From Actinacidiphila sp965342175 (GTDB lineage Bacteria > Actinomycetota > Actinomycetes > Streptomycetales > Streptomycetaceae): a stretch of DNA of 64,000 nucleotides. The notes beneath the pieces are model-generated. The model searched no databases. It saw nothing but the letters and a program-made list of their open reading frames with translations, and was not told the DNA's origin. The first letter of the stretch is position 1, and each line of letters starts with the position of its first letter. The DNA is taken from contig NZ_CBDRBL010000030.1 in NCBI RefSeq assembly GCF_965342175.1, positions 1 to 64,000 on the forward strand, given 5' to 3'. This document shows positions 6,991 to 15,568 of this stretch, piece after piece. The position numbers and the translations under genes are program-made.

Positions 6991-8427
6991 TCACTCCTGG
7001 GCGAGGGCCGGTACCGGGTCGCCGGGGGTGCGCCGCTTGAGCAGGAGGTAGCCGGTGCCCAGCAGCGCCGACCAGACGGCCCAGACGTAGAGGCCGAGGC
7101 GGGTGTCCGGGTCGGTCGCCATCAGTCCGACGACGAAGAGCAGCGCGGCGATGGCGCACCAGTTGGTGACGGGGGCGCCGGGCATGCGGAAGTCGGAGGC
7201 GGGCAGCAGGCCGGCGCGGACTCTGGCGCGGTAGCGCAGGTGCGCGGCGAGGATCATGATCCAGGTCCACAGGCCGGCGCAGGTCGCGACGGAGGTGATG
7301 TAGACGAAGGCCTTGTCCGGGGAGACGACGTTGACGATCACGCCGATGCCCATGACGAGGGTCGACACGACGAGTGCGGGCAGCGGCAGCCGCCGTCCGC
7401 TGAGCTTCGCCACGGCCCGGGGCGCCTCGCCGTTGACGGCCAGGCCGCGCAGCATGCGGCCGGTGGAGTAGATGCCGGAGTTGCAGGACGACAGGGCGGC
7501 GGTGAGGACGACGAAGTTCATGATCCCGGCGGCGGCGGGGATGCCGACCCGGGCGAAGACCTGGACGAAGGGGCTGACGCCCGGGTCGTAGGTGGTCCAG
7601 GGGAAGACGGACAGCAGGACGACCAGCGTGCCGACATAGAAGACGCCGATGCGGACCGGGATGGTGTTGATCGCCTTGCGCAGGGTCGGCTTGGGGTCCT
7701 TGGCCTCGCCCGCGGTGGTGCCGACGAGTTCGACGCCGAGGTAGGCGAAGATCACGCCCTGCATGGCGAGCATGGCCTGCCAGGCGCCGTTGGGTGCGAA
7801 GCCGCCGTCGGCCCACAGGTGGGTGATGGAGGCGGTGTCGCCGGCGGCGGAGAAGCCGAAGGTCAGGACTCCGGCACCAATGACGATCATCGCGACGATC
7901 GCCGTGACCTTGATCGTCGAGAACCAGAACTCCAGCTCGCCGAAGATCCCGACCGAGACGAGGTTGGCGACGAACAGCGCCACGAGGGCGACCGCGGCGG
8001 TGGACCAGACCGGGACCGACGGCCACCAGAAGTTGATGTAGGCGCCCGCGACGGTGACCTCGGTCATGCAGACGGTGGCCCACAGGGCCCAGTACGACCA
8101 GCCCGTGGCGAAGCCGGCGAGGGGTCCGAAGAACTCGCGGGCGTGGTCGGCGAAACTGCCGGAGGAGGGGCGATGGGTGAGGAGTTCGCCGAGGGCCCGC
8201 ATGATGAAGAAGATCACCAGGCCGGCGCCGGCGTAGCAGGCGATCAGGCTGGGCCCGATGGCGGCGATGCCCTTGCTGGACCCGTAGAAGAGGCCGGTGC
8301 CGATGGCGCCGCCGATCGCGATCATCTGCACCTGGCGGGCGCCGAGTCCGCGCCGGTAGCCCTCCTCCGGATCGGCTCCCGGGGCGCCGCCGCCGGATTC
8401 GTGCCGCTCGACCTGCGTCGAGGTCAT
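6991..8427 (-). CDS. Amino acid permease (APC superfamily, AAT family)
   Basis: A 478-residue secondary transporter with about 12 predicted membrane segments. The N-terminal block ARQVQMIAIGGAIGTGLFYGSS is the hallmark of the amino acid transporter family related to GabP, AroP and CycA. The protein is full length. It is separated from mec by 85 bases and may be independently transcribed. The substrate cannot be set from sequence; aromatic amino acids, GABA or D-serine/alanine are typical of the family. Confidence 0.92.
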   Translation of the reverse strand: MTSTQVERHESGGGAPGADPEEGYRRGLGARQVQMIAIGGAIGTGLFYGSSKGIAAIGPSLIACYAGAGLVIFFIMRALGELLTHRPSSGSFADHAREFFGPLAGFATGWSYWALWATVCMTEVTVAGAYINFWWPSVPVWSTAAVALVALFVANLVSVGIFGELEFWFSTIKVTAIVAMIVIGAGVLTFGFSAAGDTASITHLWADGGFAPNGAWQAMLAMQGVIFAYLGVELVGTTAGEAKDPKPTLRKAINTIPVRIGVFYVGTLVVLLSVFPWTTYDPGVSPFVQVFARVGIPAAAGIMNFVVLTAALSSCNSGIYSTGRMLRGLAVNGEAPRAVAKLSGRRLPLPALVVSTLVMGIGVIVNVVSPDKAFVYITSVATCAGLWTWIMILAAHLRYRARVRAGLLPASDFRMPGAPVTNWCAIAALLFVVGLMATDPDTRLGLYVWAVWSALLGTGYLLLKRRTPGDPVPALAQE

Positions 8428-8690
8428 GTCGCTGCGCCTTTCTCCCTGCCCGTCCGGCCGTGCGGGCCCGGGTCGGGTTCCGGTCCCCCCCGGGTGGTGC
8501 AGGTGCGCGCCGGGGCCGGCCGGGCGGGCGACCTGTCGCGACGGGGTGGCGTCGCGGCGGGTGGCCGAGCGTGTGGATCACGGGGGTGCGCGCCGGGCAC
8601 GCAGCGCAAATGTGGCACACGGCACAGGGAGTTGCCGACCGAAGGTGCGCCGAATGGGGGTGCGGCCGGACTTCGCGGCCACCGGCCCCG
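8428..8690. other. GC-rich non-coding stretch upstream of the permease gene
   Basis: About 260 bases between the permease start and the tandem repeat array. Reading frames are open in several phases only because of base composition. I see no convincing ribosome site followed by a coding-biased frame, and no RNA gene. It presumably holds the permease promoter. Confidence 0.4.
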
Positions 8691-8979
8691 GTGGCCCAGC
8701 CGACCCGGAGACGCGGCCGCCCCGGTGGCCCAGCCGACCTGGAGACGCGGCAGCCCCGGTGGCCCAGCCGACCCGGAGACGCGGCAGCCCCGGAGGTCCG
8801 GCCGACCCGGAGACGCGGCAGCCCCGGAGGCCCAGCCGACCCGGAGACGCGGCCGCCCCGGTGGCCCAGCCGACCCGGAGACGCGGCCGCCCCGGAGGCC
8901 CAGCCGACCCGGAGACGCGGCCGCCCCGGAGGCCCAGCCGACCCGGAGACGCGGCAGCCCCGGAGGCCCAGCCGACCTG
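8691..8979. repeat. 34-bp tandem repeat array, eight full copies plus a partial
   Basis: A block containing GACCCGGAGACGCGG recurs at 8702, 8736, 8770, 8804, 8838, 8872, 8906 and 8940, exactly 34 bases apart, with a broken ninth copy at 8974. The rest of the unit reads GTGGCCCAGCC...CCGCCCCG with small variants (ccg/cag, gtgg/agg). Because 34 is not a multiple of three, the array looks open in several reading frames, but codon phase changes at each copy, so it is unlikely to be coding. It lies between the permease start and the 3' end of the DUF2017 gene. Confidence 0.9.
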
Positions 8980-8986
8980 CGGCACA

Positions 8987-9009
8987 GGCGCCCCTGGTCG
9001 AGGGGCGCC
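8987..9009 (-). terminator. Hairpin terminator after the DUF2017 gene
   Basis: A 9-bp perfect stem, GGCGCCCCT paired with AGGGGCGCC around a five-base loop, lies 6 bases beyond the stop of the DUF2017 gene on the minus strand. It also separates that gene from the repeat array. Confidence 0.7.
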
Positions 9010-9015
9010 CCCGCG

Positions 9016-9579
9016 TCACGGCATGAGGGTCTCCACCAGGCTCTCCTGGAGCGCCCCGAGCCAGAGGTAGGCCATGACGAGCGGTTTGCGCGGGTCGGAG
9101 TCCGGCAGCCGGTACAGCTCGCTGTTCTCGTCGTCGCTGATCTCCAGCCGGGCGCCCATGGTCAGTCGCAGGTCGTTGAGGGCGCCGAGCCACTGGCGCG
9201 CCTGCCCGGCGTCGAGGGTCAGCACCGCTCCCCCGTCGCCGCCGGCGGTCAGCGCGTCGAGGCTGCGGACGACGGCGAGGGCGTCGTCGCGTTTGCGGGC
9301 GCGCAGGTCGTTCTCGGTGAAGCGGCGGAACTCCGAGGAGTCGGCCTCCTCCTCGTAGGCGTCCGGGAAGAGCCGGGCGAGCGCCGGGTCCTCGGGGGGC
9401 CGGGTGGGGCCCTCCGCGAAGAGCTCGGCCAGCGGGTCGGCGGGCTCGGCGGTGTCCGCGGCGCCGGGGCCGATCAGTTCCAGGAGCTGCACGGCCAGGC
9501 TGCGCAGGATGGAGATCTCGACCTCGTCGAGCGCGATGGCGGCGCCGCCTTCGGCAGCGGTCTGGAAGTAGCCGGGCAT
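9016..9579 (-). CDS. DUF2017 family protein, partner gene of clpS
   Basis: A 187-residue acidic protein beginning MPGYFQTAAEGGAAIALDEVE and containing EISILRSLAVQLLELIGP, the usual opening of the actinobacterial DUF2017 family. It follows clpS on the same strand with about 100 bases between. The family sits beside clpS in most Streptomyces genomes, so a link to ClpS-directed proteolysis is often supposed, but no function is proven. No membrane segment or signal peptide is visible. Confidence 0.85.
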   Translation of the reverse strand: MPGYFQTAAEGGAAIALDEVEISILRSLAVQLLELIGPGAADTAEPADPLAELFAEGPTRPPEDPALARLFPDAYEEEADSSEFRRFTENDLRARKRDDALAVVRSLDALTAGGDGGAVLTLDAGQARQWLGALNDLRLTMGARLEISDDENSELYRLPDSDPRKPLVMAYLWLGALQESLVETLMP

Positions 9580-9684
9580 GTCGGTATCAGCCGTCCCTCA
9601 GGGGCTCGGTGGTCGTCTCGGTGGTCGTCCGGGTGTGTCGCGTCGGTGGTCCGGCGTCGCTGTCCCGCCTCGCGTCCCGCGGCC

Positions 9685-9996
9685 TCAGCGGTCCTGCGTG
9701 AGGGTGGCCCACAGCCCGTACCCGTGCATCGCCTGCACGTCGCGTTCCATCTCCTCGCGCGTGCCGCTGGACACCACGGCCCGGCCCTTGTGGTGCACGT
9801 CGAGCATGAGCTTGGTGGCCTTGTCCTTCGGGTAGCCGAAGTACGCCTGGAAGACGTAGGTCACGTAGCTCATCAGATTGACCGGGTCGTTGTGGACGAC
9901 AGTCACCCAGGGAACGTCCGGGGACGGCACCTCGAAGGGGGCCTCGCTCGACTCGGTCCGCTCGATCTCTGCGGGGGCGACACTCACGTGACCCAT
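9685..9996 (-). CDS. clpS: ATP-dependent Clp protease adaptor ClpS
   Basis: A 103-residue ClpS adaptor that delivers N-degron substrates to the Clp protease. The core motif is WVTVVHNDPVNLMSYVTYVFQ, followed by HHKGRAVVSSGTREEME, both diagnostic. Residues 1-25 are a variable acidic arm. The ATG at 9996 is favoured; a GTG three codons later is a possible alternative. The gene is divergent from pncB, with an 81-base shared promoter region. Confidence 0.96.
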   Translation of the reverse strand: MGHVSVAPAEIERTESSEAPFEVPSPDVPWVTVVHNDPVNLMSYVTYVFQAYFGYPKDKATKLMLDVHHKGRAVVSSGTREEMERDVQAMHGYGLWATLTQDR

Positions 9997-10077
9997 GCTG
10001 TCACCAGACGGTGCCCGCAGGGAAACCGGCCCCCGGGAAATCGTCACTCTGACGAAATAGGGGTAGCATCCTCAGCC

Positions 10078-11412
10078 ATGAGCACTGCAGACCTGGGGCT
10101 GCCTGTCATGGTCCCCTCCACCGCGCTGTTCACCGACCGGTACGAGCTGACCATGCTGCAGGCCGCGCTGCGCAGCGGCACCGCCCACCGGCGTTCGGTG
10201 TTCGAGGTGTTCACCCGCCGACTGCCCGAAGGGCGGCGCTACGGGGTGGTGTGCGGCACGGGCCGGGTACTGGACGCCGTGGAGAACTTCCGCTTCGACG
10301 GCGACATCCTGTCCTTCCTGGAACGGGAGCGGGTGGTGGACGGGCCCACCCTCGAGTGGCTGGCCGGGTACCGCTTCCGCGGCGACATCCACGGCTATCC
10401 CGAGGGCGAGGTGTACTTCCCCGGCTCACCGATCATGCGGATCGAGGGCACCTTCGCCGAGGCGGTGCTGCTGGAGACGGTGGTGCTGTCGATCCTCAAC
10501 CACGACTCGGCGATCGCGGCCGCCGCCTCCCGGATGGCCGTGGCCGCCGCGGGCCGGCCGCTGATGGAGATGGGCGCACGCCGCACCCACGAACTGGCCG
10601 CGGTCGCGGCCTCCCGCGCGGCCTACGTCGGGGGCTTCGCCTCCTCCAGCAACCTGGCCGCCGGGTTCCGCTACGGCCTGCCGACCATCGGCACCAGCGC
10701 GCACGCCTTCACCCTGCTCCACGACGACGAGCGGGGCGCGTTCACCGCGCAGGTCGAGTCGCTCGGCCGCGGCACCACCTTGCTGGTCGACACCTTCGAC
10801 GTGGCCACGGCCGTCCGGGCCGCCGTGGAGATCGCCGGCCCCGAACTCGGGGCCGTGCGCATCGATTCCGGGGACCTGCTGCTGCTCGCCCACCGGGTGC
10901 GGCAGCAATTGGACGATCTGGGGGCGCGCAAGACCCGCATCGTGGTGACCTCGGACCTGGACGAGTACGCCATCGCCTCGCTGGCCGCGGCGCCGGTCGA
11001 CGCGTACGGGATCGGCACCTCCCTGGTGACCGGCAGCGGGCATCCGACCTGCTCGATGGTCTACAAGCTCGTCGCCCGCGCCGCCTCCGCCGACCCCGGC
11101 GCCCCCCTGGTGCCGGTCGCCAAGAAGTCGATGGGCGGCAAGACCAGCATCGGTGGGCGCAAGTGGGCGGCCCGGCGGGTGGACGCCGACGGCGTCGCCG
11201 AGGCCGAGGTGCTCGGCACCGGACCGGTACCCGGGCCGCTGGCGGACCGGCAGTTGCTGGTGCCGCTGGTGCTGGGCGGCGAGACCGTCGGCCGGGAGCC
11301 GCTGGACAGCGCCCGTGCCCGCCACATCGAGGCACGTGCCGCACTGCCGCTGTCGGCGACGCAGCTGTCGCGCGGCGAGCCGGTGCTGCCCACCGAGTAC
11401 ATCACCCACTGA
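10078..11412 (+). CDS. pncB: Nicotinate phosphoribosyltransferase
   Basis: A 444-residue enzyme that joins nicotinate to PRPP, giving nicotinate mononucleotide for NAD salvage. It opens MSTADLGLPVMVPSTALFTDRYELTM, and TDRYELTML is the family signature. The blocks GARRTHELAAVAASRAAYVGGF and RIDSGDLLLLA follow in the expected order. The start ATG has no clear ribosome site; TAGCAT stands eight bases upstream, so a very short or absent 5' leader is possible. The nicotinamidase gene follows 83 bases later, making a two-step salvage pair. Confidence 0.95.
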   Translation: MSTADLGLPVMVPSTALFTDRYELTMLQAALRSGTAHRRSVFEVFTRRLPEGRRYGVVCGTGRVLDAVENFRFDGDILSFLERERVVDGPTLEWLAGYRFRGDIHGYPEGEVYFPGSPIMRIEGTFAEAVLLETVVLSILNHDSAIAAAASRMAVAAAGRPLMEMGARRTHELAAVAASRAAYVGGFASSSNLAAGFRYGLPTIGTSAHAFTLLHDDERGAFTAQVESLGRGTTLLVDTFDVATAVRAAVEIAGPELGAVRIDSGDLLLLAHRVRQQLDDLGARKTRIVVTSDLDEYAIASLAAAPVDAYGIGTSLVTGSGHPTCSMVYKLVARAASADPGAPLVPVAKKSMGGKTSIGGRKWAARRVDADGVAEAEVLGTGPVPGPLADRQLLVPLVLGGETVGREPLDSARARHIEARAALPLSATQLSRGEPVLPTEYITH

Positions 11413-11495
11413 TCGCCGCAGGCGCCCTGCCGCGGCGGGGCGCCGCTCACTACAGTCGGTAAGGACGGGACGCCGACGAGAAAGGACCGGACGCC

Positions 11496-12092
11496 ATGCA
11501 CCGCGCACTGATCGTCGTGGACGTGCAGAACGACTTCTGCGAGGGCGGCAGCCTGCCCGTCGCCGGCGGCGCGGAGGTCGCCGCCGCCATCACCGACCTG
11601 GTCGGGGACGCCACCGCCGGCTACCGGCACGTGGTGGCCACCCGCGACCACCACGTCTCCCCGGGCGAGCACTTCTCCGATCACCCCGACTTCGTCCGCA
11701 CCTGGCCGCACCACTGCGTCGCCGGCACCGAGGGCGCCGGCTTCCACCCGAACTTCGCGCCGGCGGTCGCCTCGGGCGCGGTGGAGGCGGTCTTCGACAA
11801 GGGCGCCTACGCGGGCGCCTACAGCGGTTTCGAGGGCGTCGACGAGAACGGCACCGGGCTGGCGCAGTGGCTGCGCCAGCGCGGGGTGTCCGAGGTCGAC
11901 GTGGTCGGCATCGCCACCGACCACTGCGTGCGGGCGACCGCGCTGGACGCCGTGCGGGAGGGCTTCCGCACCCGGGTGCTGCTCGACCTGACGGCGGGCG
12001 TCATGCCGGAGACGACCGAGCGGGCGCTGGAGGAGCTGCGTACGGCCGGCGCCGAGCTGTCCGGCAAGCCGGTCGTCCGCGAACGGGCCTGA
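11496..12092 (+). CDS. pncA: Nicotinamidase (isochorismatase-like fold)
   Basis: A 198-residue cysteine hydrolase that converts nicotinamide to nicotinate, the substrate of the upstream pncB product. The catalytic triad is visible: Asp9 in VVDVQNDFCEGG, Lys102 in VFDKGAYAG, and Cys144 in GIATDHCVRATALDA. A metal site is suggested by Asp51 and His53 in TRDHHVSPGEHF. GAGAAAGGA precedes the start. The pairing with pncB makes nicotinamidase far more likely than another isochorismatase activity. Confidence 0.94.
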   Translation: MHRALIVVDVQNDFCEGGSLPVAGGAEVAAAITDLVGDATAGYRHVVATRDHHVSPGEHFSDHPDFVRTWPHHCVAGTEGAGFHPNFAPAVASGAVEAVFDKGAYAGAYSGFEGVDENGTGLAQWLRQRGVSEVDVVGIATDHCVRATALDAVREGFRTRVLLDLTAGVMPETTERALEELRTAGAELSGKPVVRERA

Positions 12093-12134
12093 CGGCCGCC
12101 CGAGGGGGGCGGACTTCCGCGGGCCGTATCCGGT

Positions 12135-12452
12135 TCAGCGGCGGACGGTCGGGCCGAGCAGTGCCGCGATGGACTGCCAGGGGGCGGCGGGCGCCGAGGG
12201 GATGCGGCGCCAGACGAGTCCCTCGGGGTGGTGGAGGACGGCGTTGATCTCGTCGGCCGTCGGGGGCTCCATGTTGCCGACGAGGCGGACGGCGCGAAAG
12301 CCGAGGTTGCGCAGGCGGGTCAGCGCGCGCTGCCGGTTGACCGCGACGACGAGCACCCTGATGTGCTCCTCCGCGGCTCCGCCGGGCGAGGGCAGCCGGA
12401 GGGCCACGACGACGTCGCCGCTGGGAAGCCTGGTGAACCCGCCGCTGGCCAT
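12135..12452 (-). CDS. Small conserved-type protein of unknown function
   Basis: About 105 residues beginning MASGGFTRLPSGDVVVALRLP and ending with IAALLGPTVRR. No membrane segment, signal peptide or known domain is recognised. It has normal Streptomyces codon bias. A start 33 bases further upstream is also possible. It lies convergent to pncA and downstream of the metalloprotease, from which a terminator separates it. I cannot assign a function. Confidence 0.65.
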   Translation of the reverse strand: MASGGFTRLPSGDVVVALRLPSPGGAAEEHIRVLVVAVNRQRALTRLRNLGFRAVRLVGNMEPPTADEINAVLHHPEGLVWRRIPSAPAAPWQSIAALLGPTVRR

Positions 12453-12468
12453 AAGCACATGATCCGCA

Positions 12469-12504
12469 GATCGGCCCCCGTCCACCAGAGGGCGGGGGCC
12501 GATC
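12469..12504 (-). terminator. Hairpin terminator after the M6 metalloprotease gene
   Basis: GATCGGCCCCCG pairs perfectly with CGGGGGCCGATC over 12 base pairs, around a 12-base loop. It lies 24 bases past the stop of the protease gene on the minus strand. Confidence 0.8.
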
Positions 12505-12527
12505 AGGTCACTTCGCGCGGTGCGTGA

Positions 12528-14852
12528 TCACTTCTTTCCGGAGGGGCCGACCTTGACGGTGACGGTGCTGCCGTCCTTGGCCTCGTGGAGGATCGTGATC
12601 CGGGTGTTGCTCGGGGTCGTATTCACGCTGCCCGTGGGGTTCTCCGCGGACCAGTAGGGGTTCCTGTCGTCGAAGACCGTGACTCCCGGCTGGCTCGCGA
12701 CCTTGGTCGCGACGCCGTTCTTGTGCAGGGTCAGGGCGTCGGTGCGGGCCGCGGTGAAGGTGGCGTCGTAGGCCTGCACGCGGTTGCGCATGAGCGTGCC
12801 GTCGTTCCACTTCAGCGCCTTGGGGTGGGCGTCGATCGGCAGGATCCGGCCGGCACCCGGGTGGGCACTGACGTTGTTGTCCCGCATCGAGGTGTCCCAC
12901 AGCCAGATCAGCAGGCCGTTCTGGTAGGCGTAGTGCTCGACCCAGTTCTCCTTGCTGGTGGCCCAGCCGAAGTTGTAGGGGCCGACCTTCAGGGTCTGGT
13001 CGTACGAGACGTACTGCCGGTTCTCCGCGATGTAGTACTGCGGGAACTCCTCGGAGTACGTGGCACCCTTGATCGTGAAGCCCTTGGCGGTCCACCCGTT
13101 GTCACCGGACTCCGCGCCGTCGCTGAAGACGGTCGCGCCGTCGGCGGTCAGGGTGATCGCGTCGGCGAGGAAGCCCTTCTGGGCCACGCCGCCGTCGGAC
13201 TGGTAGCGGAAGCGGAGCTTGACCGACTGGCCGGCGTAGGCGTCCAGCGGGAACGCCATGTCCTGGTAGGAGGCCGCGGTGCCGGTCAGGGCGGGCTTGC
13301 CGCTGGCGTCGTGCGGGAGCGGGGCGCCGCCGATGGTGCCGTCGACGGCCGTCCAGGTGGCGCCGCCGTCGGTGGACACCTCGGTGTAGAGGTAGTCGTA
13401 GTCCGTCTCGATGTCGTACCAGCCCTTGAGGGACAGGCTCGCCGAGGTCTTGCCGGTGAGGTCGACATCGCGGGTGAGCGTGTTGCTCAGGTTGTCGCCG
13501 CTGCCGCTCCACCACTGCTTGGCGCCCTCGGCCGGGACGGCCAGTTCGCTCGTCACGCTCTTCGGCGGGAGCGCGACGATCAGGGCCTGCTTCCTGGCGG
13601 TGTTGTACTCGGCGACGCCCAGGGTGCTGAGGGAGGTCTTGCCTGCCGTGGCGAGGTCGTAGTTCAGCCAGCCCAGCTGCAGCTTGTCCCAGGCCGTCAT
13701 GTCGCCGGGCCGGTCGCCGATGGCGTCCTTGCCGGTGCCGAGCCACGAACCGGACGACATCAGCGTCCAGAAGGCGGTGGAGTTCTCCGCCCTGTTGGTG
13801 GTGTCGTAGTGGTCCGGCAGACCGAGGTCGTGGCCGTACTCATGGGCGAAGACGCCGAGGCCGCCGTTCTCCGGCTGGACGGTGTAGTCGCCGACCCAGA
13901 CGCCGGTGTCGCCGATCTGGGTGCCGCCGAGCAGGTTGCCCTGCGGGCCGGTCGAGCCCTGGTCGCTGCCGAACGCGTACCAGCGGTGGGCCCAGATCGC
14001 GTCCTCGCCCTGGGCGCCGCCGCCGGCGGACTCGTCCTCGCCGGCGTGCACGATCTGGAAGTGGTCGATGTAGCCGTCGGGCTCGTTGAAGTCGCCGTCG
14101 CCGTCGTAGTCGTAGCGGTCCCACTGGTCGTACTCGGCCAGCTTCGCCTTGATCTGGGCGGCGGTGTCACCGGCGGCCTTGCGCGCGTCGACCCACTTGT
14201 TCACCGCGTCCGCGACGAGGTACCAGGCGCAGTTGTCGCACTTGTTGCTGCCGTACCGGGCCTCGTTCCAGTCGACCTTGACCCAGTCGGCGACCTCGCC
14301 CGCGACCGAGTAGCGGCCGGAGGACTGCCTCTCGTAGTACGTGGCCACGGATTCATCACCCTTGGCCTTCGAGAAGTACAGGTCCTGGAAGTGCTGGCGG
14401 TTGTAGTCCGCCTGCCAGTCCGTGCTGTTGTCCGTGCTGCGGTCGGGCTCGGCTATCTCGTTGTGCACGGGACCGGGCGTTCCGCCGTACGCGGGGTCGG
14501 TCTTGGTCCCGAACTCGGCGAGGATCACGAAGATCTTGTCGGTCTTCTCGCGCGCGAGCTCGACGTACTTGTTCTTGCCGAGCTTCACGACGCCTGACGC
14601 GCCGCGGTCCTCGATCTTCGACTTGCCTGAGATGACCTGCTCGATCGCCTGCTGGCGCTGGGCGGACTGACGCTCGCTCAGCGGGCCCTTCAGATCGTGC
14701 TCGACGCGCTCCGCTCGCGCCGGGTCGTGCCGTACGACACGCCCGGTCTGCGGGTCGGCCTGGGCTGCCGCGACGGGGAAGGCTGTGGCGCCTATCGCGA
14801 CGATCGCCACGGCCAGAGCGGCGGATCTGATGGTCCGTCGTTGGCTTATCAC
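12528..14852 (-). CDS. Secreted M6-family (immune inhibitor A-like) metalloprotease
   Basis: A 774-residue exported zinc protease. The GTG start is chosen because AGGGAGGT stands eight bases before it. Residues 1-32 form a signal peptide (ISQRRTIRSAALAVAIVAIG, cleavage near AAAQA-DPQ). A propeptide follows, then the catalytic motif HEYGHDLGLPDH near residue 335. The DYDGDGDFNEPDG stretch is a likely calcium site. A C-terminal jelly-roll-like region carries VSTDGGATW repeats. InhA proteases degrade host or environmental proteins; in Streptomyces the role is probably nutrient release or processing of secreted proteins. Confidence 0.93.
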   Translation of the reverse strand: MISQRRTIRSAALAVAIVAIGATAFPVAAAQADPQTGRVVRHDPARAERVEHDLKGPLSERQSAQRQQAIEQVISGKSKIEDRGASGVVKLGKNKYVELAREKTDKIFVILAEFGTKTDPAYGGTPGPVHNEIAEPDRSTDNSTDWQADYNRQHFQDLYFSKAKGDESVATYYERQSSGRYSVAGEVADWVKVDWNEARYGSNKCDNCAWYLVADAVNKWVDARKAAGDTAAQIKAKLAEYDQWDRYDYDGDGDFNEPDGYIDHFQIVHAGEDESAGGGAQGEDAIWAHRWYAFGSDQGSTGPQGNLLGGTQIGDTGVWVGDYTVQPENGGLGVFAHEYGHDLGLPDHYDTTNRAENSTAFWTLMSSGSWLGTGKDAIGDRPGDMTAWDKLQLGWLNYDLATAGKTSLSTLGVAEYNTARKQALIVALPPKSVTSELAVPAEGAKQWWSGSGDNLSNTLTRDVDLTGKTSASLSLKGWYDIETDYDYLYTEVSTDGGATWTAVDGTIGGAPLPHDASGKPALTGTAASYQDMAFPLDAYAGQSVKLRFRYQSDGGVAQKGFLADAITLTADGATVFSDGAESGDNGWTAKGFTIKGATYSEEFPQYYIAENRQYVSYDQTLKVGPYNFGWATSKENWVEHYAYQNGLLIWLWDTSMRDNNVSAHPGAGRILPIDAHPKALKWNDGTLMRNRVQAYDATFTAARTDALTLHKNGVATKVASQPGVTVFDDRNPYWSAENPTGSVNTTPSNTRITILHEAKDGSTVTVKVGPSGKK

Positions 14853-15209
14853 GATGTATGACCTCCCTGGGTGGGGGACATTGCATCGGAGTGGGGCCCA
14901 AAAAAACAGATCTTGACTTGTACATGACCGACGAGTACGGTGAGCGACCATTTGGTAGCACATAGCGGGCACATAGCGGACACCGCGGTCAGGACGCGCA
15001 CGTTTCACCCCAACCCGCCATGGCCGATGGGAGGGTGATGCGACCGTGCGCCCCCCGTGCTCCACACCGTGGGTCAGGTCGCGCTTACCGGGTGTTCCGC
15101 GCGGGCATCTCGCAGCGTAGGGTCGATGGTCGGCGTGCCACTCCCGAACCGCCGTGAACCGGCCCTGGCCGAGGCTCCGCCACACACGACGCCTGAGGAC
15201 GGATCAGCC
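14853..15209. other. Divergent intergenic region
   Basis: It lies between the protease gene and the small membrane protein gene and is less GC-rich near 14895-14930. A TTGACT hexamer is present at about 14913. The direct repeat CACATAGCGG occurs twice around 14959-14980. Promoters for both neighbours are expected here. No RNA gene is recognised. Confidence 0.4.
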
Positions 15210-15491
15210 ATGCCGCGTCCCACCCCCGCTCAGCTGACGTACGGTTCGGCGACCGTGGTGCTCGCCACCCTCGCGATGCTGCTGCTCTCCGAGGCGAGAT
15301 CGGGCGTGGCGGTGGTGGTCGTCGCCGCGGCGGGCCTGGCGCTCGGCGTCCTGGTCGCTGTGACGGCGGCGATCCCGCCCGCCGTGCGCCGCGCGAAGCG
15401 CGCGCGGCCCACCGAGCGGCACCCGGTCCCGCGGGCCCGCGTCCGGGGCACCACCGAAGGCCGCCTGGGCGGACACTCCTTGCGCCGCTGA
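15210..15491 (+). CDS. Small two-helix membrane protein of unknown function
   Basis: A 93-residue protein beginning MPRPTPAQLTYGSATVVLA. Two hydrophobic segments span about residues 11-27 and 33-55, followed by a basic, arginine-rich tail (AVRRAKRARPTERHPVPRARVRG), which predicts a cytoplasmic C-terminus. An upstream in-frame start is possible but would add a non-hydrophobic arm without a ribosome site. No family is recognised. It is followed by a strong terminator. Confidence 0.7.
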   Translation: MPRPTPAQLTYGSATVVLATLAMLLLSEARSGVAVVVVAAAGLALGVLVAVTAAIPPAVRRAKRARPTERHPVPRARVRGTTEGRLGGHSLRR

Positions 15492-15515
15492 GCACCGCCC
15501 CGCCTCCCCGCCGGA

Positions 15516-15555
15516 CAACGACGGCCCCGGAGCGGACGCTCCGGGGCCGTCGTTG
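15516..15555. terminator. Bidirectional hairpin terminator
   Basis: CAACGACGGCCCCGGAGCG and its complement form a stem of about 18 pairs around a very short loop. It lies between the convergent ends of the small membrane protein gene and the first RDD gene and can serve both. Confidence 0.88.
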
Positions 15556-15568
15556 ACGTCGGGGTCTG

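Noticed and set aside
8691..8979. The 34-bp array as a CRISPR
   Set aside because: The copies abut with no unique spacers, the unit varies internally, and no cas genes are near.
6754..10077. Long plus-strand frame ending in pncB
   Set aside because: The real pncB starts at 10078. Upstream the frame runs antisense to mec, the permease, DUF2017 and clpS and has no domain.
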